Assembly (NCBI GenBank): GCA_964236465.1
Contig: CAXSBZ010000006.1
Coordinates: forward strand, 1 to 64,000
DNA from: Mucilaginibacter_A sp964236465
Lineage (GTDB): Bacteria > Bacteroidota > Bacteroidia > Sphingobacteriales > Sphingobacteriaceae
Length of the DNA: 64,000 bases
Direction of reading: 5' to 3'
How positions within the stretch are numbered: the stretch's first letter is position 1; each line of letters starts with the position of its first letter. Of the stretch, positions 41,189 to 50,178 are shown piece after piece. A program made the position numbers and the translations under genes. Below the pieces are notes generated by a model. The model was given only the letters and a program-made list of their open reading frames with translations, was not told where the DNA came from and ran no database searches.

Positions 41189-41595
41189 TGCAAATTTATC
41201 AAAGTTCTGATTTTATATCAGCCTTAAAAGATTTAACAAAACCAAAATATGCCAATATTTATGGTAAAGTAAAAAAAGAAATTGATACCTTTTTTGCTGA
41301 ATATCCTTCTTTCAACCAGGTTTGGGGCAAAAATTATATGTTGTACGAAAATAGATTTGTAAGGATAAATAAAGTAAGGCTTGAAAACGAAGCTCAGAAT
41401 TCAGTCAAGTCAGGAGGTTTTAGGTTGATAATTTTATGTGATAACCGAGCGCATGAAATCGGATTATTATACATATATCCCAAAGTTGGACCAAAAGGAA
41501 AGGTCAGCATCAATTTAGAGTTTTCTAAAAAGCTTGTTAAAACTTATGCAACAGCAAAAAAATCAGGATTATTGAAAAAATTCGAATTTGGATAA
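41188..41595 (+). CDS. RelE-like protein, 135 aa, second of a two-gene module
   Basis: The start is the GTG at 41188; no ATG fits. The middle reads SGGFRLIILCDNRAHEIGLL then YIYPKVGPKGKVSI, a beta-sheet arrangement like the RelE/HigB-fold mRNA interferases (SGGFR-x-I... Y-I-Y). A basic helix at the end (FSKKLVKTYATAKKSGLLKK) differs from usual toxins, and no clear catalytic Arg/Tyr/His set can be named. It may be a toxin paired with the 40760 protein. Low GC fits an acquired module. Confidence 0.5.
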   Translation: MQIYQSSDFISALKDLTKPKYANIYGKVKKEIDTFFAEYPSFNQVWGKNYMLYENRFVRINKVRLENEAQNSVKSGGFRLIILCDNRAHEIGLLYIYPKVGPKGKVSINLEFSKKLVKTYATAKKSGLLKKFEFG

Positions 41596-41675
41596 CAAAA
41601 GGCAACTTAGAGATTGCTGCTTAAAACCTTTCCAAATTTCTCCTATCTTCAAACCCAAAATTTCATCATCCGTTT

Positions 41676-42914
41676 ATGGCCTTAAATTACATTTGGGTTG
41701 CTTTTTTTATCATTGCTTTTTTGATTGCGCTGTTCAAGCTGATTTTTCTGGGCGATACCGAAATTTTTAAACTGCTGGTAGATGGCATTTTTGATTCCAC
41801 AAAATCTTCCGTGATGGATATCGCACTGCCGCTGATTGGCAACATGGCGTTTTGGCTGGGCATCATGAACATTGGCGAAAAAGCTGGTGCCATCAATTTT
41901 TTATCGCGTATCGTAGCTCCGTTCTTTCATCGCCTGTTCCCGGAAATCCCCAAAAATCATCCCGCAAACGGTGCCATGATGATGAATTTTTCGGCCAATT
42001 TATTAGGGTTGGACAATGCCGCAACGCCGCTCGGACTTAAAGCTATGGAAAGCTTGCACGAACTGAACCCCGAAAAAGATACCGCCTCTAACGCGGAGAT
42101 CATGTTTTTGGTGCTGCACGCTTCCGGCTTAACCATTCTGCCTATTTCCATCATCGCGCAGCGGGCCATTTTGGGCGCACATGACCCAACGGATATTTTT
42201 ATTCCCTGCATTATCGCTACTTATGTGGCTACATTAGTGGGCTTATTGACAGTCGCTTACAAACAAAAACTGAAACTTTTGGATGGCGTAGTGATCGGCT
42301 GGCTTGGCGGGATTACGCTAATTTTGGCGGCATTAGTGGTTTATTTTAAATTTTTTCTGGATAAACACCAGATCAGCGAAGTTTCTAAAGTGGCCAGCAA
42401 CCTGATTTTGCTGGCCATTCCGGTAGTGTTTATTCTGGGTGCACTGCGCAAAAAAATCAATGTTTTCGAGGTTTTTATTGAAGGTGCAAAAGGCGGCCTG
42501 GAAACTTCTTTTCGGATTATCCCTTATCTGGTGGCTATGCTGGCGGCCATCAGCGTGTTCCGGGCTTCGGGCGCACTGGGTTATATAGTGGATGTTTTCA
42601 AATTCGGCTTCGGGCATTTAAATATGGATACGCGTTTTACCGAAGTTTTGCCCATCGGCTTTATGCGGCCCTTAAGTGGTTCGGGTTCCCGCGCGATGAT
42701 GATCGATACCATGAAGCATTTCGGCACAGATAGTTTTATCGGCCACTTATCCAGTGTTTTATACGGTTCTGCGGATACCACTTTTTATATTGTGGCATTG
42801 TATTTTGGTTCGGTCGGGATTAAAAAAACACGTTATGCTATCCCGGCCGGATTGATAGCTGATTTTGCCGGTGTGGTGGCCGCTATCCTGCTTTCCTATT
42901 TGTTTTTTGGCTGA
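41676..42914 (+). CDS. SpmA-SpmB fusion, nucleoside-recognition (Gate) domain protein
   Basis: The 412-residue membrane protein joins two Gate domains that are separate genes (spmA, spmB) in Bacillus. The first half carries LPLIGNMAFWLGIMNIGEKA and NGAMMMNFSANLLGLDNAAT, the SpmA blocks; the second half has IEGAKGGLETSFRIIPYLVA and GSGSRAMMIDTMKHFGTDSF, the SpmB blocks. Ten or so membrane segments are visible. In Bacillus these act in spore-core dehydration; in Bacteroidota they are membrane proteins of unknown transport role. Stands alone. Confidence 0.9.
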   Translation: MALNYIWVAFFIIAFLIALFKLIFLGDTEIFKLLVDGIFDSTKSSVMDIALPLIGNMAFWLGIMNIGEKAGAINFLSRIVAPFFHRLFPEIPKNHPANGAMMMNFSANLLGLDNAATPLGLKAMESLHELNPEKDTASNAEIMFLVLHASGLTILPISIIAQRAILGAHDPTDIFIPCIIATYVATLVGLLTVAYKQKLKLLDGVVIGWLGGITLILAALVVYFKFFLDKHQISEVSKVASNLILLAIPVVFILGALRKKINVFEVFIEGAKGGLETSFRIIPYLVAMLAAISVFRASGALGYIVDVFKFGFGHLNMDTRFTEVLPIGFMRPLSGSGSRAMMIDTMKHFGTDSFIGHLSSVLYGSADTTFYIVALYFGSVGIKKTRYAIPAGLIADFAGVVAAILLSYLFFG

Positions 42915-42915
42915 G

Positions 42916-42940
42916 ATGCTTCTTTTATGTGGATAAAAAC
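42916..42940 (-). repeat. DM25 copy, GA form, after spmAB
   Basis: ATGCTTCTTTTATG then TGGATAAAAAC, one base after the stop. Confidence 0.8.
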
Positions 42941-43014
42941 CGGGCAACTATTCCGTGTCTCTGTCGTACAAAATCGGATTAACCATAACCGGTTTTTGTA
43001 CCTCAGGAAGAACG

Positions 43015-44046
43015 ATGAAAAAAGCAGGGATACTTCTTTTACTGTGCATTTTTTTAAATCTACACCAAAGCTATGCGCAGGACCACATGTATTCGCAGTT
43101 TTTCAATTCGCCGCTGTACTTAAATCCGGCTTTAAACGGGCAGTTTCAGGGCGATTTGCGCATGAACTTGATCTACCGCAATCAGTGGGCTTCTCTTCCG
43201 GGCACACTTTCCTATCTCACCGCTTCTATCGATTATAACGTACCCAAATTTGGCGGTGGTTTGGGTTTGATGGTTACGCGTTCTTCGGAAGGTTCGGCTT
43301 ATCTTACCAAAAATAATTTCTCCGGACTGTATTCTTACAGCGTTGGTTCTGATGATTATGTATTGTCTTTTGGCTTACAGGGCGGCATAACCAACCGGAA
43401 AATCGATTGGAGCAAATTGATTTTTGATGATCAGCTGGACCAAACCATCGGTATCATCCCTGGCCAAACCACTTCCGCAGAAGCACCGGCTTTCAACAAT
43501 AAATACTACTTTGATTCGGGCGCAGGCGTTTCGCTAACACTTAATCGCCTGCTGATAGGCGGTGCTTTGCAACATATCAACAAGCCGAACGAATCGCTCA
43601 CCGGGGCAAAAACAGTGCTGCCAATGCGCAGTGTTTTCCACGTGAGCTATCGCTTGCCGCTGGATAGTTATGGCAATGAAGATGACGAGGATGGCTCCTA
43701 TATTATCCCTTCGGTGGTGATGTACAACCAGGCAAAAGTGAGTTCATACAATGTCGGCATACAGTACAAAAACCGAAGCGTGAATGCCGGTTTGTGGTAC
43801 CGGTCAAGCGGCAGCACCGGGCAGGAAGCTTTTGTTTTGACGTTGATTTTCGATCTGTTCATCAACCGCGACGGTGGCGAAAAATTTCGTTTCGGGATGA
43901 GCCACGATGCCAATTATTCTAAAGTAAACTACACCAATTCTACCGGCACCACAGAAGGCAGTTTGGGATACGAAACCACGTTGCCCAAGCGCGACAATGA
44001 AGCTAAAAAGTTTCCGGGTGCCAGGCGGTGTTTTGATTTTTATTGA
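43015..44046 (+). CDS. PorP/SprF family type IX secretion-associated outer-membrane protein
   Basis: The 343-residue protein has a signal peptide (MKKAGILLLLCIFLNLHQSYA) and the PorP/SprF start QDHMYSQFFNSPLYLNPALN, with an antiparallel beta-barrel of alternating hydrophobic strands (LSYLTASIDYNVPKFGGGLG, AGVSLTLNRLLIGGALQHIN). In T9SS, PorP/SprF helps cargo reach or attach to the cell surface. No other T9SS core gene is next to it, so it may be specific to the cargo at 54929, 11 kb away. Start chosen as ATG 43015, the first that gives a signal peptide. Confidence 0.9.
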   Translation: MKKAGILLLLCIFLNLHQSYAQDHMYSQFFNSPLYLNPALNGQFQGDLRMNLIYRNQWASLPGTLSYLTASIDYNVPKFGGGLGLMVTRSSEGSAYLTKNNFSGLYSYSVGSDDYVLSFGLQGGITNRKIDWSKLIFDDQLDQTIGIIPGQTTSAEAPAFNNKYYFDSGAGVSLTLNRLLIGGALQHINKPNESLTGAKTVLPMRSVFHVSYRLPLDSYGNEDDEDGSYIIPSVVMYNQAKVSSYNVGIQYKNRSVNAGLWYRSSGSTGQEAFVLTLIFDLFINRDGGEKFRFGMSHDANYSKVNYTNSTGTTEGSLGYETTLPKRDNEAKKFPGARRCFDFY

Positions 44047-44193
44047 GCTATACCCCTACTTTTTTTGTCATTTCGACCGTAGGGAGAAATCTTCTTTCAA
44101 CTATAAAAGTATTTGAACAAAAATATCTTCAGCCTCACCCCAACCCTCTTTAAAGGAGAGGAAGTAGCTGCACTAATTTGTAATCTTTAGCGG

Positions 44194-44218
44194 ATGCTTC
44201 TTTTATCAAGGTATTTTT
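44194..44218 (-). repeat. DM25 copy, GA form, intergenic
   Basis: ATGCTTCTTTTATC then AAGGTATTTTT. Confidence 0.75.
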
Positions 44219-44244
44219 GGATTGAAGAAAGAGTTGCTTTCTAT

Positions 44245-44486
44245 GAACTTGTTTAAACTTTTATTCAATTTTATCAAAATCGAAATGTGTTTAAATATTA
44301 ATTAGAGAAGAACACACCCCTAACCCCTCTCAAGAGGGGAAACCGCTCGCAGACCTCTCTAAATTATACATAGCGTTTAGAAAGGTAGCGAACTGTGCTT
44401 CCCCTCTTGAGAGGGGTTAGGGGTGTGTCCTATTTTTAAACTATTGATATTCATATTTTTAATGCAAAAAAAGTTTAAACAACTTC
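44245..44486. repeat. 242-bp MITE-like element, copy 1
   Basis: The terminal inverted repeats are GAACTTGTTTAAACTT at 44245-44260 and AAGTTTAAACAACTTC at 44471-44486 (15 of 16 match). Inside are arms of 30 bp (about 44312-44341 and 44399-44428) beginning ACACACCCCTAACCCC and containing the palindrome CCCCTCTCAAGAGGGG. There is no coding frame. Copy 2 is at 52927-53169. No clear target duplication is visible. Confidence 0.85.
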
Positions 44487-44687
44487 CATTTTGAAAAAAC
44501 ATCAATAAAAATAGCATCAACCAAAATCAACATGAATATTTAAACACTGTTCCTAAAAAAACAGCATCGCCTAAATCCTAAACCTATTCCTTTACATTAA
44601 ATTAACATGCTTATAATAGCTTCTTAATGTAATCCTAACAAAAACTTAACGTTGCCGCGCAACCTTTGTGTCCAAATAAAAGACACA

Positions 44688-47600
44688 ATGAATAAATTAT
44701 ACCTGTTTGTATTTTCCTGCTTCGTTATCCTGTCGGCAGGCAAATTATCCGCACAAATTACCAGTGCGCAAATCAGCGGTAGAGTATCTGATCCTAAAGG
44801 TGTTACCTTGCCAGGCGTTTCTGTAATTGCGGTAAATACAAGCACCGGAACACGCTATGGCACGCAATCCAACGCGTATGGCCGCTACACAATCCCGAAT
44901 ATGAACGCCGGCGGTCCTTATACCATTACACTGACTTATATCGGCTTTAAAACCATAGAACGTACCGGCATTACGCTGAGTTTGGGCAATGCAACGTATA
45001 ATTTTACGCTGGCTGACGAAGCAACTACGCTAAAAGAAGTAACCGTTCGATCAACCGCAGGTGCGCCGAAAACTGGTGCCGGAACACGGATCAGCCAAAG
45101 TCAGATCCGCAACTTGCCAACCGTGAGCCGCAGCTTGCAGGATTTAACGCGGACGACGCCACAAAGCAGCAACAACTCTTTTCAAGGGACCAACTTTCGG
45201 TACAATAATGTAACGATTGACGGTGCGATCAACAACGATGCGATCGGTTTTAGCCCTTCTTTGGGCGGACAAACCAACCAATCCGGACAAGTTGGAAGCA
45301 GCACGCGTACCAACCCGGTTTCGATTGATGCAATCCAGGATATCCAGGTTTATGTTGCACCTTATGATATTAAAATCGGCAACGTTTTGGGTGGAAGTAT
45401 CAACGCTGTTACCCGCAGCGGGACGAATAAAGTTACCGGTTCGGTTTACGGTTTTGGGCGAAATGCTACTTTAATCGGCAAAAATAATATTCCGGCCAAT
45501 GTAGGCGGCGATAACGCGAAAGAACCAGGCGGTTCACAAGGATTTTACGATTACCAAACCGGTTTCCGCGTTGGTTTCCCCATTATTAAAAACAAATTGT
45601 TCTTCTTCACCAACGAAGAAATTACCCGCCGCCAGGACCCGGTTATTTTTGGTGCCGGTTCTGCCGGTTCGGCCAATATCCTTTCTGTAACGGATGCCCA
45701 AAACCTGACTGCCGCTTTTCAAAAATATACCGGCGGCATCAGTCCCGGAACGTATGACAATACTTCTATCTACTCCCATTCCAACAAATTTTTTAACCGT
45801 TTGGATTGGAACATTAACGATAACAACCAGTTAACCATCCGCAACAATTATATCACATCCACCGCAACCAACCTGGAGCGCGATAACTTCAACTTCCGTT
45901 TTGGCGGCATTGATTATACTTCGCACAACAACTCCTCTTCTACCGTTGGCGAATTAAGATCAAGACTTTCCAATGCGGTAAACAACAGTTTGGTTATCGG
46001 TTATTCGAGCGTTCACGATTACCGCGACCCAAATTCTAACCCTGCTTTGCCGCAGATAGAAATCACCGGTAATTCGCCTGGTTCTACCATTTTTATGGGG
46101 ACTGACCGCGAAGCTGCTATTTTTGACATGCACCAAAAAACAACCGAGTTTACCGACAACCTGACCTTGACAAGCGGTAAAAACACGTTTACTTTGGGCA
46201 CGCACAACGAGTTTTACGACATTACTTACAATTTTGTAAACGCCTGGAATGGCCGCGATAGTTACAGCAGCGTAGCCAATTTTTTGAACGACTTGCCAAC
46301 CCGTGTCCGCAACAATTACAATTATACCAACAACACGCGCGACTATATTCTGGCCAACCCTTCCGCAAAATTCAAAGTAAATTTGATGAGTGTGTACGGG
46401 CAGGACGAAATCAACTTAACCGATAATTTTAAACTGACTGCCGGTGTTCGTTTGGATTATGCAAACGTTCCTGACAGACAACCGATCAGCACGAAAACTA
46501 GCAATGCACCGGTTGATCCATATTACGGCAGCACTTATACTTACACCAAGCCGAGAGACATCAGGAACAGTTATTTGAACAATGTGGAAGTGAACCCGCG
46601 TGTTTCTTTTAATTATGATGTGAACGGCGACCAAAGTTTGGTTTTGCGCGGCGGCAGCGGGACTTTTACCGGCCGTATCCCTTTTGCCTGGTTTGGTTAT
46701 GCTTTTTATAACAACGGTGTAACTTATGGTGCCTTTGATAAAAACAACATCAATGCAACTACTAATCCTATCACACCCGGAACAAACCCAACACAAGCCC
46801 CGGAAAATGGCGGTTTAGGTTTTGTTAATTCACAAGTTCCGGCACCTAATACAACAGCAACCGGCCCTACACAAGTAGATTTGATAGACAACAATTTCAA
46901 AATGCCGCAAGTTTGGCGGAGCAGTTTGGCGTTGGATGTTAAAACCCAAAACCAATGGAAGTTTACCTTGGAAGGGATTTACACCAAAGTGATCCACGAT
47001 CTGCAGTTTAAACAGGTGAACATTGTAGATAATGTAGTTTATTATCCTTATGATACGCAGCACCAGCAACCTATTTTTGTATCGGCGCCAACAACGGCAA
47101 ACCCTGCGGTTCGTTCTCAGGCCATCAATTCGGCTTATACCAATGCTTACGAACTTTCAAACACCAACCAGGGTTTCCGTTACAGTTTGACCGGACAAAT
47201 TGAAAAATCTTTTCCTTTTGGTTTTACGGCCAATGCGGCTTATACTTATGGTAAATCAAAAGATGTAACCAACGGCATCCGTAACTCAATGGAATCAAAC
47301 TGGCAACTGAACCAGGCTTTAAACCCAAACAATCCGCAGGCAGCTTTCTCTAATTTTGATATCCGCCACCGCATTGTTTCTACTTTAAATTACCATTTGG
47401 TTTCTGCTTCGAAAGCTTTTGCATCCAACTTTTCGATCTTCTTTAGTGCACAGTCCGGTACGCCTTATACTTTTGGTTTCTACAATACGGCCATCAACGG
47501 GACAGGCCAGCAGGTTAATTTAGCTTACATCCCTAATGCTGGCGAAACGATCAAGTTCTTTAGTACAACGCCTGCTACGCCAACTGCCACACAACAAACC

Positions 47601-48011
47601 CAGGCCAACGCTTTTGATGCTTTTGTTGATGCCGATAATTACCTGAAAACCCGTCGTGGCCAGTTTACCGAACGTAATGCCGCACGTACACCTTGGAACA
47701 CACAAGCTGATTTCCGTTTTTCTCAGGACTTCAACTTTGGCGGAGAAAAACACAAACAAACCATCACCTTTACGTATGATATCATCAACCTGACTGCGCT
47801 GTTGAACAAAGCCTGGGGACATTATTACTTCTCCCCAAATACTTTCAACTCAACATCCAGTATTGGTTTATCAAGGGCCGTTACGCCTACTTTTGCAACT
47901 GCTGCCACTACTTATCCGGTTTACACTTTCCGTGATCCGGGCGTGCCTTATGCAGTTGATCCTTTCCTTTCCCGCTGGCAAATGCAGTTGGGTTTGCGTT
48001 ACAGTTTCTAA
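44688..48011 (+). CDS. Oar-like TonB-dependent outer-membrane receptor
   Basis: This 1107-residue receptor has a signal peptide (MNKLYLFVFSCFVILSAGKL), a carboxypeptidase-regulatory-like repeat (ISGRVSDPKGVTLPGVSVI), a plug domain with GGSINAVTRSGTNKVTGSVY and VYVAPYDIKIGN and a long beta-barrel ending in WQMQLGLRYSF (C-terminal aromatic). The Oar subtype lacks a dedicated SusD partner, and none is adjacent. It imports a bulky ligand, or secretes, using TonB energy; the ligand is unknown. The ATG at 44688 is preferred over an extension of 12 residues upstream. Confidence 0.93.
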   Translation: MNKLYLFVFSCFVILSAGKLSAQITSAQISGRVSDPKGVTLPGVSVIAVNTSTGTRYGTQSNAYGRYTIPNMNAGGPYTITLTYIGFKTIERTGITLSLGNATYNFTLADEATTLKEVTVRSTAGAPKTGAGTRISQSQIRNLPTVSRSLQDLTRTTPQSSNNSFQGTNFRYNNVTIDGAINNDAIGFSPSLGGQTNQSGQVGSSTRTNPVSIDAIQDIQVYVAPYDIKIGNVLGGSINAVTRSGTNKVTGSVYGFGRNATLIGKNNIPANVGGDNAKEPGGSQGFYDYQTGFRVGFPIIKNKLFFFTNEEITRRQDPVIFGAGSAGSANILSVTDAQNLTAAFQKYTGGISPGTYDNTSIYSHSNKFFNRLDWNINDNNQLTIRNNYITSTATNLERDNFNFRFGGIDYTSHNNSSSTVGELRSRLSNAVNNSLVIGYSSVHDYRDPNSNPALPQIEITGNSPGSTIFMGTDREAAIFDMHQKTTEFTDNLTLTSGKNTFTLGTHNEFYDITYNFVNAWNGRDSYSSVANFLNDLPTRVRNNYNYTNNTRDYILANPSAKFKVNLMSVYGQDEINLTDNFKLTAGVRLDYANVPDRQPISTKTSNAPVDPYYGSTYTYTKPRDIRNSYLNNVEVNPRVSFNYDVNGDQSLVLRGGSGTFTGRIPFAWFGYAFYNNGVTYGAFDKNNINATTNPITPGTNPTQAPENGGLGFVNSQVPAPNTTATGPTQVDLIDNNFKMPQVWRSSLALDVKTQNQWKFTLEGIYTKVIHDLQFKQVNIVDNVVYYPYDTQHQQPIFVSAPTTANPAVRSQAINSAYTNAYELSNTNQGFRYSLTGQIEKSFPFGFTANAAYTYGKSKDVTNGIRNSMESNWQLNQALNPNNPQAAFSNFDIRHRIVSTLNYHLVSASKAFASNFSIFFSAQSGTPYTFGFYNTAINGTGQQVNLAYIPNAGETIKFFSTTPATPTATQQTQANAFDAFVDADNYLKTRRGQFTERNAARTPWNTQADFRFSQDFNFGGEKHKQTITFTYDIINLTALLNKAWGHYYFSPNTFNSTSSIGLSRAVTPTFATAATTYPVYTFRDPGVPYAVDPFLSRWQMQLGLRYSF

Positions 48012-48059
48012 TGCTTCTTTTAGCACATAAAAATTAGTGCTTCTTGTAGCACACAAAAA
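48011..48059 (-). repeat. Tandem DM25 pair, GA form
   Basis: ATGCTTCTTTTAGC-ACATAAAAATT (48011-48035) is followed in the same orientation by GTGCTTCTTGTAGC-ACACAAAAA (48037-48059). The first begins on the receptor stop codon TAA. Confidence 0.8.
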
Positions 48060-48093
48060 AACCGGCAGAGCTGATGATCTGCCGGTTTTTTTG
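48053..48093. terminator. Terminator between receptor and aldo/keto reductase
   Basis: AAAAAAACCGGCAGA / TCTGCCGGTTTTTTT stem around GCTGATGA, effective in both directions. Confidence 0.93.
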
Positions 48094-48107
48094 TTTTAAG
48101 TTGAAGG

Positions 48108-48132
48108 ATGCTTCTTTTATCGCATGAAAATC
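48108..48132 (-). repeat. DM25 copy, GA form, at the AKR stop
   Basis: ATGCTTCTTTTATC then GCATGAAAATC, its end touching the TGA of the next gene (48131). Confidence 0.82.
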
Positions 48133-49114
48133 AATAATGCCCGCGAATAGCACCATAAATTTCCTCATCATAAAGCTTACGCAATTTTTGATGGGTTTCA
48201 GTGGATAAGGGCGACAAGTTAGAAGCAGCCACATTGCTTTCCACCTGTGCCACTTTCGAGGCACCCGGAATTACACTTGTTACCTGCGGATGATCCAGAA
48301 TCCAGCGGATTGCCCAAGCTGCCATCCGATCATCAGGCAAAAGCTTTTTGATCTCTGCGGAGAATTGAATGCCTTGCTTAAAATCAATCCCCGAAAAAGT
48401 TTCCCCAGCATTAAAAGCTTGTCCGTCGGCATTAAAATTCCGATGATCTTTTTCTGCAAAGCTTGTATTTTCATCAAACTTGCCCGTCAATAAACCACTT
48501 GCCAAAGGCACCCGGACAATGATGGCCACACCCTTTGCTTTGGCTTTTTCAAAAATTTCATCGGCCACATGCTGCCGGAACAAGTTGAAAATGATTTGCA
48601 GCGAAGCCAGTCCTTCCTGCTCCAAACAAATCAACGCTTCTTCCGAAGTTTCTACACTGGCACCCCAATATTGGATCAAACCTTCGTCTTTCAAATGGCG
48701 CAGATAATTAAAAACTTTTCCGCTGCGCATTTCTTCCATCGGGATGCAGTGCAACTGCTCCAAAAACAAATGCGATTGCCCCAAATGATACAAAGAATCT
48801 TCTACTTGTTTGCGCATCAGATCATACGTAAAATTTTGTGGCCAACCGTTTGGCTTATCAGACCGACGGCCTAATTTGGTAGCTACAAAAACCTCTTTCG
48901 TCTGGCTTTTTAAAAACTTCCCGATTATTTTTTCGCTGATGCCCATGCCGTAAACATCTGCCGTATCAATAAAATTTCCACCGGCTTCCACATAAGCTTG
49001 CAAAATGCGCATGGCATCTTCTTCGTCCACATTTCCCCAATCGGCACTGCCTAATTGCCAAGTCCCGAGTCCGACTTCGGCCAGTTGTATATTTTTAAAA
49101 GTTCTGTAATTCAT
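48131..49114 (-). CDS. aldo/keto reductase
   Basis: The 327-residue AKR barrel has NFIDTADVYGMG (Asp/Tyr), EVFVATKLGRR (Lys) and the His in SHLFLEQLHC. The C-terminal VTSVIPGASKVAQVESNVAA binds NADP. It is related to, but not close to, the reductase at 34260, from which it differs throughout. Substrate is unknown. It is tail to tail with the receptor and lies downstream of the methyltransferase lipoprotein gene, with a DM25 pair in between. Confidence 0.92.
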   Translation of the reverse strand: MNYRTFKNIQLAEVGLGTWQLGSADWGNVDEEDAMRILQAYVEAGGNFIDTADVYGMGISEKIIGKFLKSQTKEVFVATKLGRRSDKPNGWPQNFTYDLMRKQVEDSLYHLGQSHLFLEQLHCIPMEEMRSGKVFNYLRHLKDEGLIQYWGASVETSEEALICLEQEGLASLQIIFNLFRQHVADEIFEKAKAKGVAIIVRVPLASGLLTGKFDENTSFAEKDHRNFNADGQAFNAGETFSGIDFKQGIQFSAEIKKLLPDDRMAAWAIRWILDHPQVTSVIPGASKVAQVESNVAASNLSPLSTETHQKLRKLYDEEIYGAIRGHY

Positions 49115-49126
49115 CAGTTTTAGTTT

Positions 49127-49190
49127 AATTTTTTAGGTGATAAAAGAAGCATTAATTTAATCAGGATACTTCTTTTACAGGATAAATTTT
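49127..49190. repeat. Head-to-head DM25 pair, GA form
   Basis: Forward copy 49127-49152 (GATAAAAGAAGCAT) and reverse copy 49166-49190 (ATACTTCTTTTACA) around 13 bases, between two same-strand genes. Confidence 0.83.
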
Positions 49191-49201
49191 GATTTGACAA
49201 T

Positions 49202-49936
49202 TCAGTCCACTTTTTGATAAAGCAGAAAATGCTGGATCGGCAAAAATTCTTTTCGATCAACCAGCTTAAAACCGTTAGCAGCCAGCTCTTTGTTCACTTG
49301 TGCAACAGATGTTTTGTGCAGTTCTTTAATCTCAATCGCCGGGTCTTCTGCCCGATATTCCAGTAGCAGCAGCTTGCCGCCCGGTTTTAAAGCTTTCCGC
49401 AAAGCCTGCAAAACCTCATGCGGAAAAAGCAATTCGTGGTAAACATCTACCATAAATTCCAGATCCACAGTGTTTTCCGGCAGGTTTGGAGAAGTTGCAG
49501 TGCCTTTAATCACCTGCACATTTTGCTGTCCGGTTTCTTTTTTCTTTTGGTTGAGGTAAGTAACAAATTCGTCCTGCACATCTACCGCAAAAACCTTTCC
49601 CTGGGGTACTCTTTTTGCCACACGAAAAGTGTAATAACCTGTTCCGGCACCAATATCAGCCACCACTGCACTCGCCGACAAAGGCATTTTGCTGATAGCC
49701 AAATCCGTATTTTCCTCCTGCTGCCGGTTGTTTCGCTCCAGCCAATCTGCACCGGCGGCACCCATCACCGTGGCAATTTCCCTTCCGAAATATACTTTTC
49801 CGGTGCCGTCGGGATCGGCTGTTTTATGGGTATAAACATCGCTTTGCTGTGGTTTTTTTGACTGAGAACAGGCAGTTAAAACAATTAACAGCAACGGGAA
49901 AATTAATGCTCTTTTTATCAATGCTTTTTTAAACAT
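49202..49936 (-). CDS. lipoprotein with class I methyltransferase domain
   Basis: The 244-residue product (ATG at 49936) opens with a lipoprotein signal ending LTAC (Cys near residue 24). The rest is a complete methyltransferase domain with SAVVADIGAGTGYYTFRVAK, VFAVDVQDEF and LKPGGKLLLLEYRAED. A methyltransferase exported and lipid-anchored would lack SAM in the periplasm, so either the domain now binds something else or the helix keeps it on the cytoplasmic side. An upstream ATG at 50020 would add 28 residues and hide the signal. Confidence 0.8.
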   Translation of the reverse strand: MFKKALIKRALIFPLLLIVLTACSQSKKPQQSDVYTHKTADPDGTGKVYFGREIATVMGAAGADWLERNNRQQEENTDLAISKMPLSASAVVADIGAGTGYYTFRVAKRVPQGKVFAVDVQDEFVTYLNQKKKETGQQNVQVIKGTATSPNLPENTVDLEFMVDVYHELLFPHEVLQALRKALKPGGKLLLLEYRAEDPAIEIKELHKTSVAQVNKELAANGFKLVDRKEFLPIQHFLLYQKVD

Positions 49937-50178
49937 AAAAGAATTAACAGGAAGCATGAAAGTTTGTGCTTTTTTTTCTAAAATAAAGCAGTCACAAAGC
50001 ACGAAATTTTCAATATTCATAATATTTTATTGTTATATCAGTAATAATTATGTTTCGTTTAATAAACTGAGTTTTTATCTTATTAATTTCCATAAAATGA
50101 ATTTCTCATTTATAAATTTTAAAATATTGCCTGATTTATGATAGATTGCAGCAGAAAGTTTAAAATTTATAATCAATA

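Larger units (their letters stand above)
44047..44687. other. Repeat-rich intergenic region
   Basis: 640 bp without a gene. It contains a half copy of the GTCATTTCGAC hairpin element (44067-44090), a CCTCACCCCAACCCTCTTTA repeat fragment (44136-44155), a DM25 copy and the first 242-bp element. The receptor promoter should lie near 44640-44670 but no clear -33/-7 pair was found. Confidence 0.6.
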
